Origin: Campylobacterales bacterium
GTDB lineage: Bacteria; Campylobacterota; Campylobacteria; Campylobacterales; QNZT01
Assembly (NCBI GenBank): GCA_015662615.1
Contig: DQTU01000135.1
Span: forward strand, 1-5,087
Length of the DNA stretch: 5,087 bases
Direction of reading: 5' to 3'
Shown: positions 1-5,087 of the stretch, piece after piece
Layout of the letters: each line of letters opens with the position of its first letter
How positions within the stretch are numbered: the stretch's first letter is position 1
The notes under the pieces: generated by a model
What the model saw: only the letters and a program-made list of their open reading frames with translations
The model's database searches: none
What the model was told of the DNA's origin: nothing
Position numbers and translations under genes: made by a program

Positions 1-747
1 AAATATCCTCTATCTCCTGATGAGTTAAAAAAGATGCAGATGTGGCTCGCATGTATGAGAATGATTTGTGATACGCCGTATATCTTGGATCAAGAGCTAA
101 AAGAGTCGCCCAAACTTGATGAGCTTATGCCTATTTTGGATGATATATTTGAAGATGAGAGCAAAAAGATTATCATATTTTCAGAGTGGGAGAGGATGCT
201 TAGGCTTTTGCTTGAGAGATTGGATGCAAAAAATATTTCTGTGGCTATGCATACTGGTTCATTAAATCAAGATGCAAGAAAAAAGGAGATAAGAAAGTTT
301 AAAAAAGATAAAGATTGCAGGGTCTTATTGTCTACTGATTCTGGAAGTGTGGGGTTAAATCTCCAAGTTGCATCAGTTGTTATAAACTTAGATATACCAT
401 GGAATCCTGCAAAACTAGAACAAAGAGTTGCTAGAGCTTGGAGGAAAAATCAAAAAAATTCAGTTTCAGTTATAAATCTTATCACAGAAAACAGTATAGA
501 AAACAAAATACTCTATCTAATAAAACAGAAACAGTCGCTATTTGACAATGTTATCGACGGTTTTGGAGAAGATGAACAACCGCTTCCAAGCAATAGAAGT
601 GAAATCATCGAAAACTTAATGAAAGTATTTGAAGAGGCAGATAAAAAACCAAGTAAAAAAGTGGATATCACTACCATTACAGAGGATCTCGTAGCAAGGT
701 TTGATAAAAAAATCTCCTTTGTTGCAGAAAATAAAAAAACGACTTAA
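1..747 (+). CDS. SNF2-family DEAD/DEAH-box helicase, C-terminal part (5' end outside window)
   Basis: This is the C-terminal RecA-like lobe of a superfamily 2 SNF2-type ATPase, which translocates on double-stranded DNA or remodels protein-nucleic acid complexes. The frame is open from base 1, giving 248 codons and a TAA stop, so the true start is upstream; the first ATG (34) is internal. Counting residues from base 1, motif IV-like KKIIIFSEWER lies near 55-65, HTGS near 84-87, motif V STDSGSVGLNLQ near 111-122, and motif VI QRVARAWRKNQ near 141-151 with its arginine-finger residues. Motif VI differs from the eukaryotic form QRxGRxxRxGQ, but I recall the A and W variants from bacterial SNF2 proteins. 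The last 80 or so residues (from about SLFDNVIDGFGE) form a charged tail with no motif I recognise. The N-terminal lobe with Walker A and DEAH is not in the window, so the protein's exact subfamily and partner cannot be named. It converges on the midA-like gene. Confidence 0.92.
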   Translation, partial: KYPLSPDELKKMQMWLACMRMICDTPYILDQELKESPKLDELMPILDDIFEDESKKIIIFSEWERMLRLLLERLDAKNISVAMHTGSLNQDARKKEIRKFKKDKDCRVLLSTDSGSVGLNLQVASVVINLDIPWNPAKLEQRVARAWRKNQKNSVSVINLITENSIENKILYLIKQKQSLFDNVIDGFGEDEQPLPSNRSEIIENLMKVFEEADKKPSKKVDITTITEDLVARFDKKISFVAENKKTT

Positions 748-767
748 AAAGATAGAGAAAAATTATA

Positions 768-809
768 AGAGACTTTTGGGTGTTGTTATGAAGTTATAAG
801 AAAGGCTCT
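768..809 (-). terminator. Possible weak terminator for the argD-tolC-midA operon
   Basis: Read on the minus strand, AGAGCCTTT (809-801) can pair with AAAGTCTCT (776-768) at 8 of 9 positions across a 24-nt loop. TATAATTTTTCTC follows, a moderately U-rich tract. The left arm begins inside the TAG stop of the midA-like gene. The loop is long, the stem has a mismatch and the U tract is interrupted, so this is a weak candidate. On the plus strand the same hairpin is followed by a C-rich run and would not end the helicase transcript. Confidence 0.28.
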
Positions 810-1833
810 ACCCCCTCCTAAACACAACACCCTTAAACCGCTCCCCCATAAAAGAGGGATCGATCAACACTTTCGCCCTATTCATCTCACTCTTATAAGT
901 TTTCTCATCTACATTTTTTTGTAACTCATCCAAAAGAGCAATCATCCCAAACTCTACAAGCATCGCCATCTGAGTTTTAAACAATTCCAGCTTTACACCC
1001 TCACTCTCAAATGCATCTATCAAATGTTCAAAATTGACATCGTAAGTGATATCGCTTATTTTATAAAGAGATTCTATTGTTACCTCTTTTGGTTTTTCGG
1101 TTTCTATGGTCATAAAATCCGTCAAAGCAAAAAATGGATAGGTTTTATGTTCATGGTAGATGCGAATGGAAAAATCATTTCTCTTCCCTTTGTCTCCATA
1201 ATCAAAAGTTACAAATTCAAACTTATCAAATGCTCCATAAAGGCTTTTAGCAAAAGCTTCATAAGCTGTACCTACCTCTCCACTTTTGATTCCGTACTTT
1301 TCACAATGAGCTTTTACATCCTCAGTCTGCTCTTTAAACTCTGGGGTAAAACCATCCATAAAAAGCATCTTATCCTCTTTTACAAGCTCACATGGGAAGG
1401 CATCAAAAATTTCATTGGCTACAACATACGCACTTTTTTTACGCACTTTTTCCAAACTATCAAAATGTTGTAATGTTACCAAATCCCCAAATGACTCTTC
1501 AAAATATTTCAGTTGTGCTTTAATATTTTCAGGATAGGGTTCAATGATCACAAACTCCAAACTTTTTAAAAGTTTTGGTCTAAGAGTATAAATAAACTGC
1601 ACGATATCAGCCAACATATACCCTTGATGTGCACCAATTTCAACTATGGCACAATTTTCATCTAAAAAGCCCTCGTCGATGGAGTAAATGAGCCTATTTG
1701 CGATACTTCCTCCAAAAAACATACTTGAACTTACAGCGGTGTAAAAATCCCCGCCTTTTCCAATTTCACGGTATTTTGAGTAGTAGGCATCTTCGCCGTA
1801 AAGCCACTGGGTCATAAAGGTACTAAATTGCAT
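808..1833 (-). CDS. MidA/NDUFAF7-family class I SAM-dependent methyltransferase
   Basis: This 341-residue protein matches the MidA family (formerly DUF185, Methyltransf_28), relatives of mitochondrial NDUFAF7, which dimethylates an arginine of the complex I subunit NDUFS2. Visible in order: the family opening LYGEDAYYS followed by GKGGDFYTA (residues 11-33); SAM motif I VEIGAHQGYML (64-74); VVANEIFDAFPCE (137-149), equivalent to the family NEFFDALP; FDYGDKG (210-216); SDITYDVNF (260-268), equivalent to DLTAHVDF; and a C-terminal MGERFKGVVF (329-338). The middle glycine of the usual GxGxG in motif I is His69. The protein lacks about 20 residues found at the N-terminus of longer homologues. It also carries extra sequence around 231-258. 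The ATG is the first possible start, since an in-frame TGA lies two codons upstream. It overlaps the tolC-family stop by 11 nt (ATGCAATTTAG) with only a weak ribosome binding site, so it probably depends on coupled translation. Stop codon TAG. The family is clear; the substrate here is inferred only. Confidence 0.88.
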   Translation of the reverse strand: MQFSTFMTQWLYGEDAYYSKYREIGKGGDFYTAVSSSMFFGGSIANRLIYSIDEGFLDENCAIVEIGAHQGYMLADIVQFIYTLRPKLLKSLEFVIIEPYPENIKAQLKYFEESFGDLVTLQHFDSLEKVRKKSAYVVANEIFDAFPCELVKEDKMLFMDGFTPEFKEQTEDVKAHCEKYGIKSGEVGTAYEAFAKSLYGAFDKFEFVTFDYGDKGKRNDFSIRIYHEHKTYPFFALTDFMTIETEKPKEVTIESLYKISDITYDVNFEHLIDAFESEGVKLELFKTQMAMLVEFGMIALLDELQKNVDEKTYKSEMNRAKVLIDPSFMGERFKGVVFRRG

Positions 1834-3034
1834 CGCTCATCTTTACATAAAGTTTTAAAATTTCTAATTGTCTCTCGATATCGTATATTTTGGCATCATA
1901 AGAAGCGATACTTTTTGAATTTTCAAGCGTTGTGACATCCAACTGGGTTTTTTCTCCAGCATTTAATCCATCTTTAGCATTGTTTACCAAACCATCATAA
2001 AGTGCCAAATCTTTTTGAGCAATTTCTACCCTTTGCCCTAAAATATCGATACTATTTTCCAAACTCAAAAACTCTCGTTTTGTTGCTTCTTGTTGCTCTT
2101 TGAGTGCAATTTTTGCTTTTAGATACTCCAATTTTCTTATCTCGATATCTCGTCCACGATTGATGGCAAACAGGGGCATGGATACTCTTGCACCGTAACT
2201 TTTGTATTCTGTTGCTTGTTTAAAAAACTGTATTTCGTCATCTTTGTGGTTATAATCACCATAGAGTGAAACTGTTGGAAGGTAGTTTGAAATGGTCATG
2301 TTCTTAAGCTCTCTAGCTTGTTCATTTTCCTCTTTTAATTTTGCGATATCAAGATTTTTTTTAACAAACTCCTCTTTAGTGACACTTTTAAAATGTGGTA
2401 ATTCAATCGTTTTATAATCCACATCACTAATGTTTTCAAAACTTTTCAGCGTTGAGAATTTCAAAGCTTTGAGGTTTAAAAGTTGATGTTCAAGCCCTGT
2501 TTTTTTCAAAATTGCAGAGTCTAAAAAACTACTATCCAAAAGCCCACTATCAAACTGCTCTTTTTTCCTTTGGATATCAATCTTTGCATTTTCAACACTT
2601 AATAATGCTTTTTGGATTTCTAAATCAATTTTTTTGAGGTTTAAAACTCCATCATAGAGACTCTTGATAAGATTTGACTCTTTTATCCTAAACGCAACAT
2701 CTTTAAAAGCTTTGTTAGCATTTGAGTATCGAATCGCAAAGTAGATACCGCCACTTTTAAAAACCGGTTGATTAAAAGAGACTCGAAAGTATTTTGAAGT
2801 GCCTAAAGTACCTACTTGGTCACTTTTTGAGTAACTGTAAGATGCCACAATTGGCTCTATCCAATCATATTTTAGACTTGTGGCACTTTTTTCATTGACT
2901 TTTTTCTCGATTTCAAGTGTTTTTTGTTTCTCATCACTCAAATACTCTGTACCGCTAACGGCAAACAGAGAACTTGTGATGAAAAGGCTAAGATAACTTA
3001 CTAAACGCAATTTCGACTCTTTTGAAACCTTCAT
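1823..3034 (-). CDS. TolC-family outer membrane efflux/export channel protein
   Basis: This 403-residue protein has the TolC fold pattern: two repeats, each of beta strands followed by long coiled helices, which trimerise into an outer-membrane channel with a periplasmic tunnel. A signal peptide spans residues 1-27: basic start, hydrophobic VSYLSLFITSSLF, likely cleavage after AVS. The first beta section runs over about 52-105 and includes FNQPVFKSGGIYFAI, like the family QPLFxGG. The first helical hairpin covers about 112-200, with the turn EQFDSGLLDSSFLDS. The second beta section (about 249-290) holds SNYLPTVSLYGDY and VSMPLFA. The second hairpin runs about 295-400, with the turn LNAGEKTQLDV. 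The length is slightly short for the family (about 420-490). Start choice: a strong AAGAGGA site sits 5 nt upstream and this start gives an intact signal peptide, although it lies 47 nt inside argD. No adaptor or inner-membrane pump gene is nearby, so the substrate is unknown. Stop codon TAG. Confidence 0.9.
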   Translation of the reverse strand: MKVSKESKLRLVSYLSLFITSSLFAVSGTEYLSDEKQKTLEIEKKVNEKSATSLKYDWIEPIVASYSYSKSDQVGTLGTSKYFRVSFNQPVFKSGGIYFAIRYSNANKAFKDVAFRIKESNLIKSLYDGVLNLKKIDLEIQKALLSVENAKIDIQRKKEQFDSGLLDSSFLDSAILKKTGLEHQLLNLKALKFSTLKSFENISDVDYKTIELPHFKSVTKEEFVKKNLDIAKLKEENEQARELKNMTISNYLPTVSLYGDYNHKDDEIQFFKQATEYKSYGARVSMPLFAINRGRDIEIRKLEYLKAKIALKEQQEATKREFLSLENSIDILGQRVEIAQKDLALYDGLVNNAKDGLNAGEKTQLDVTTLENSKSIASYDAKIYDIERQLEILKLYVKMSDAI

Positions 3035-4169
3035 CTAATTCCTCTTTTGTGATTGTGATAGGCGGTAGAAAACGAAGTGTATTTCGTCCGGCTTTGAGAA
3101 CTAAAACTTTCTCATCAAATGCATTTTTTATAAGCGCTGTTAAAGTTTCACTATCTTTGATACGAAGCCCGCGCATAAAACCCAAACCAACTTCTTTTTG
3201 AATTTCGTTTGGATAATTTTCTGCTAACTTTTCTAAATGCTTCTCAAAATACAACATGGCTTCATCAAGTCCACCGCTATTTTTATAATCTTCCAAGATA
3301 TCAAGAACTTCCAAAGCTGCGGCACAAACAAGATAATTCCCACCAAATGTACTGCCATGGTCACCGGGATTGAAAATATCTTTCAGAGTGGTCATAACTG
3401 CTCCTATTGGAACACCACCACCAAGACCTTTTGCAACGGTTATGATTTCTGGGTTTATCTCATAAAGATTAGAGGCAAAAAGCTCCCCTGTTCGATAAAT
3501 TCCTGTTTGAACTTCATCAATAATCAGTAAAATATCACGCGCTTTTAAAAACTTTTCAAGCTTTTGAACTTTTGCTTTTTCCTGAGACTCTACTCCACCC
3601 TCCCCTTGCACCAACTCTATCATAACTGCAATAGTGTGATCATCACAAAGTGCTTCTATATCATCCATAGTTTTAGCATATACAAAACCATCAGGGTAAG
3701 GTCCAAAATAGTTATGCATGGACGCTTGTCCTGTAGCTTTTAGTGTTGAAATGGTTCGTCCATGAAAAGAGTGTTCAAGCGTGATAACTTTATATCGTTT
3801 TGGTTTCCCTTCAACTTCGCCATACTTTCTGGCAATTTTTATCGCACCCTCATTTGCTTCTGCACCGCTGTTTGAGAAAAAACATCGCATGTCATAACCA
3901 CTAAGCTCCACTAACTTTTTTGCTAATTTTGCTTGGGGTTCGATAAGAAAAAGATTGGAAACATGTATGATTTTTTCAGCTTGTTCACAAATCGCTTTAG
4001 TTACCCTTTCATGGGAGTGCCCAACACTTACAACACCGATTCCTGCGGTCAAATCAATAAACTCATTACCCTTGTCATCTTTTATCACGGAACCTTTGGC
4101 AGATATGAAATTTACATAATTTCTACCGTAAGTGTGTAGTACAAAATTTTTATCCATTTTCTCAAACAT
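2988..4169 (-). CDS. argD: Acetylornithine aminotransferase (ArgD), PLP-dependent class III
   Basis: ArgD transfers an amino group between glutamate and N-acetylglutamate semialdehyde to make N-acetylornithine in arginine synthesis (EC 2.6.1.11). Many ArgD proteins also act as succinyldiaminopimelate aminotransferase in the lysine pathway. The 393-residue length is normal and all landmarks are present: LTAGIGVVSVGHSH (40-53); the PLP-phosphate loop SNSGAEAN (99-106); HSFHGRT (133-139), with Arg138 in the expected substrate-carboxylate position; ELVQGEGGV (185-193); IIDEVQTG (216-223), with Asp218 contacting the PLP ring nitrogen; VAKGLGGG (245-252), with Lys247 as the Schiff-base lysine; and GSTFGGN (272-278). 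It is a cytoplasmic enzyme and the first gene of the minus-strand operon. The ATG at 4169 has AAGG 8 nt upstream; a second ATG four codons later (MDKNFV) is also possible. Closely related ornithine or 4-aminobutyrate transaminases are less likely given the size and motifs. Stop codon TAG. Confidence 0.93.
   Translation of the reverse strand: MFEKMDKNFVLHTYGRNYVNFISAKGSVIKDDKGNEFIDLTAGIGVVSVGHSHERVTKAICEQAEKIIHVSNLFLIEPQAKLAKKLVELSGYDMRCFFSNSGAEANEGAIKIARKYGEVEGKPKRYKVITLEHSFHGRTISTLKATGQASMHNYFGPYPDGFVYAKTMDDIEALCDDHTIAVMIELVQGEGGVESQEKAKVQKLEKFLKARDILLIIDEVQTGIYRTGELFASNLYEINPEIITVAKGLGGGVPIGAVMTTLKDIFNPGDHGSTFGGNYLVCAAALEVLDILEDYKNSGGLDEAMLYFEKHLEKLAENYPNEIQKEVGLGFMRGLRIKDSETLTALIKNAFDEKVLVLKAGRNTLRFLPPITITKEELDEGFKRVEIAFSKLS
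3040..3046 (-). promoter_or_regulatory. Ribosome binding site of the tolC-family gene, inside argD
   Basis: Minus-strand AAGAGGA lies 5 nt before the ATG at 3034 and is the clearest Shine-Dalgarno match in the window. It is encoded by ArgD codons Lys375-Glu376-Glu377 of the C-terminal KEELDEGF, and the tolC ATG spans Asp379-Glu380. It decides the tolC start in favour of the 47-nt overlap. Confidence 0.7.
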
Positions 4170-4191
4170 AACTTAAACCTTAATTATTTAT

Positions 4192-4209
4192 ATATTACAA
4201 CAATTTATA
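4192..4209 (-). promoter_or_regulatory. Candidate -10 region for the argD operon promoter
   Basis: Upstream of argD the minus strand offers two -10-like hexamers, TATAAA (4209-4204) and TAATAT (4197-4192). They would place transcription starts about 28 or 16 nt before the ATG. No good -35 box is seen. The sequence is so AT-rich that the exact element cannot be chosen. A promoter somewhere here is expected because the operon starts divergently from the rightward genes. Confidence 0.3.
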
Positions 4210-4232
4210 ATTGATTTTATCTTTATATTTAT

Positions 4233-4252
4233 TAAGATTTGTTACAATCTTA
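4233..4252. promoter_or_regulatory. Perfect 7-bp dyad over the rightward -10 box, possible operator
   Basis: TAAGATT (4233-4239) and AATCTTA (4246-4252) form a perfect inverted repeat with a 6-bp spacer. The candidate -10 box TACAAT overlaps the spacer and right arm. A protein bound here would block the rightward promoter. The 20-bp two-fold symmetric layout is typical of dimeric repressors, but I cannot name a regulator, and a 7-bp dyad could arise by chance in AT-rich DNA. Confidence 0.35.
4240..4248 (+). promoter_or_regulatory. Extended -10 promoter element for the small ORF and xpaC-like genes
   Basis: TGTTACAAT reads as TGn followed by TACAAT, a five-of-six match to TATAAT. It is preceded by a T-rich stretch with no clear -35 box, as is usual for Campylobacterota sigma-70 promoters. 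A start near 4255 would leave a leader of about 19 nt before the ATG at 4274. Confidence 0.5.
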
Positions 4253-4273
4253 CATAAAACGAACGGATGGAAA

Positions 4274-4378
4274 ATGACAATGGGCACAGGATTAAACAAG
4301 TTTATCGGCTTTTTACTTCTACTGGGTAGTGTAGGTGCTGTAGCGTGGCAAGCACTTTTCTATCTTTTGAGAGATTAA
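4274..4378 (+). CDS. 34-residue single-pass membrane protein, unknown function
   Basis: I do not recognise this gene. It encodes MTMGTGLNKFIGF, then a hydrophobic stretch rich in Leu, Gly, Val and Ala, and ends in WQALFYLLRD. One membrane helix runs from about residue 10 to 31, with Lys9 before it and a charged Arg-Asp end. Reasons to think it is real: an extended -10 promoter lies just upstream, GGA sits 6 nt before the ATG, and only 3 nt separate its TAA stop from the next gene. The next gene's ribosome binding site lies within its last codons, so the two are probably co-translated. A second in-frame ATG (4280) is an alternative start. It may be a small partner of the membrane protein encoded next, or mainly a leader ORF. 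No homology is claimed. Confidence 0.6.
   Translation: MTMGTGLNKFIGFLLLLGSVGAVAWQALFYLLRD
4369..4373 (+). promoter_or_regulatory. Ribosome binding site of the xpaC-like gene, inside the small ORF
   Basis: GAGAG lies 8 nt before the ATG at 4382 and overlaps the last codons of the 34-residue ORF (Leu-Arg-Asp). Ribosomes finishing the small ORF would cover it, which favours coupled translation. Confidence 0.45.
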
Positions 4379-4381
4379 GCA

Positions 4382-5087
4382 ATGGCACAAACAAAACGAT
4401 ATGAACCAAATAAAAACAGTAAAAAACCTTTTTTTCTCAAAGGGATTTTACTCTATCTCCTTCCGCTTCCAATTCTTTGGACACTCTTTTTTGCACTTTT
4501 AAATGGAGAGTTCAGACTTATCATCGTAAATGGAATCGCTTATGCACTATTTTTACTGGGTGCTTCAATTGCCCGTCGGGGATTTGTGATTGAAAAAGAG
4601 TATAAAAATAGCATCTTGGCAAAGGCACCAAAGATAAAATACAAAAGTATCGCTTCAGTCATTATCACAGTCGCCACTTTTTTCACCTCATACTTTGCAA
4701 CGGCAAATGGGCTATTTTTAAGTATTTTATTGGGGTTTGTAGCTTTAGTGGGGTTTTATCTCTATTATGGCTTAGACCCTAGAGCGGATAAAGTCGGAGA
4801 ATTAAACATCGGTGTCAGTGCCGAAGATGTGATAGAGATCACTTCAAATGCGAGAAAAAGAGTTGAAAATATCAAAAAACTCCAACACACAATTTCGGAC
4901 ACCACAGTAAATGCAAAACTAGACTCCATCATCAAAGAGACGCAAAACATCATCACCGCCGTTGAAGAGAATCCCAACGACCTTTCACGAGCTCGTAAGT
5001 TTTTCAAAGTTTATCTGCACAGAACGGAGATGATCACAAAAGAGTATGCAAGCAATGTTAAAAGTAAAAATATCGACGAAAAGATGA
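4382..5087 (+). CDS. XpaC-like (5-bromo-4-chloroindolyl phosphate hydrolysis family) membrane protein, partial
   Basis: The frame is open from the ATG to the window edge: 235 full codons, no stop, so the 3' end is missing. The protein starts with a basic, polar stretch (1-16), followed by four predicted membrane helices at about 17-40, 45-62, 89-108 and 109-130. After them, DPRADKVGE leads into a soluble helical domain (131-235). That domain resembles XpaC (PF10112): an SNARKRVENIKKL helix, a second helix around KLDSIIKETQNII, and the pattern EENPNDLSRARKFFKVYL followed by TEMITKEYA, close to the family's helix-P-x-x-L-x-x-A-R-x-F-x-x-Y-L signature. The family is named from a Bacillus phenotype on a chromogenic phosphate, not from a shown hydrolase site; I see no catalytic motif. 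XpaC genes often sit next to telA-type toxic-anion resistance genes. It is likely an inner-membrane protein with a cytoplasmic C-terminal domain, co-transcribed with the small ORF. Family assignment is by motif recall only. Confidence 0.72.
   Translation, partial: MAQTKRYEPNKNSKKPFFLKGILLYLLPLPILWTLFFALLNGEFRLIIVNGIAYALFLLGASIARRGFVIEKEYKNSILAKAPKIKYKSIASVIITVATFFTSYFATANGLFLSILLGFVALVGFYLYYGLDPRADKVGELNIGVSAEDVIEITSNARKRVENIKKLQHTISDTTVNAKLDSIIKETQNIITAVEENPNDLSRARKFFKVYLHRTEMITKEYASNVKSKNIDEKM

Noticed and set aside
778..832. GGGTGTTGT/ACAACACCC as a rho-independent terminator for the helicase gene
   Set aside because: The loop would be 37 nt and no T-run follows on the plus strand; the right arm also lies in the coding end of the midA-like gene.
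1024..1473. A 149-codon plus-strand reading frame opposite the midA-like gene, hydrophobic in places
   Set aside because: It lies wholly antisense to a well-supported methyltransferase gene, has no family motif and no clear ribosome binding site. Its Phe, Ile and Lys-rich make-up is what the reverse strand of AT-rich coding gives.
3237..3530. A 97-codon plus-strand reading frame opposite argD
   Set aside because: It is antisense to conserved ArgD sequence that includes the Lys247 region, with no recognisable domain.
3933..4139. A 68-codon plus-strand reading frame opposite the 5' part of argD
   Set aside because: It is antisense to conserved ArgD codons and has no motif or supporting signal.
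4201..4213. Short palindrome CAATT-TAT-AATTG in the divergent region
   Set aside because: Five-base arms in a region this AT-rich are expected by chance.
4267..4329. An ATG 7 nt upstream of the 34-residue ORF, in another frame (MENDNGHR...)
   Set aside because: It gives only 20 polar codons before a TAG, has no ribosome binding site at proper spacing, and would read across the better-supported membrane ORF.
4765..5007. An 80-codon minus-strand reading frame opposite the xpaC-like gene
   Set aside because: The plus strand encodes a continuous protein with membrane helices and an XpaC-like domain, so the minus-strand frame is a shadow.

Overview
The window looks like ordinary chromosomal DNA of a low-GC Gram-negative bacterium. 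Protein styles point to the Campylobacterota (a Sulfurimonas, Sulfuricurvum or Sulfurovum-like organism). The clues are lysine-rich, AT-rich coding, a compact MidA-type methyltransferase with a short N-terminus, a TolC of about 400 residues, and tightly overlapping genes. The lineage call rests on recall of family features, not on a database search.

Layout. (1) Positions 1-747, plus strand: the 3' end of a SNF2/DEAD-box helicase gene whose start lies before the window. (2) Positions 748-807: a short convergent junction with imperfect hairpins, one of which could be a weak terminator for the minus-strand operon. (3) Positions 4169 down to 808, minus strand: a gapless three-gene operon transcribed argD, then a tolC-family gene, then a midA-like gene. 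argD and tolC overlap by 47 nt and tolC and midA by 11 nt, so translation of the three is probably coupled. (4) Positions 4170-4273: an AT-rich divergent promoter region of 104 bp. It holds a good extended -10 element reading right, inside a perfect 7-bp dyad. (5) Positions 4274-5087, plus strand: a 34-residue single-pass membrane protein gene, then 3 nt later a gene for a four-helix membrane protein of the XpaC family, which runs off the right edge.

How the genes work together. The minus-strand operon joins three unrelated jobs: arginine/lysine biosynthesis (ArgD), an outer-membrane export channel (TolC type) and a SAM-dependent methyltransferase related to the complex I assembly factor NDUFAF7. 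No periplasmic adaptor or inner-membrane pump for the TolC is in the window. The rightward pair looks like the beginning of a membrane or envelope-stress unit. XpaC proteins are often encoded next to TelA-type toxic-anion resistance proteins, so the gene just past the window is worth looking at. I see no RNA genes, insertion sequences, CRISPR arrays or phage features. The most notable items are the very small membrane protein gene leading the xpaC transcript and the dyad over its promoter. Neither by itself proves a new system.
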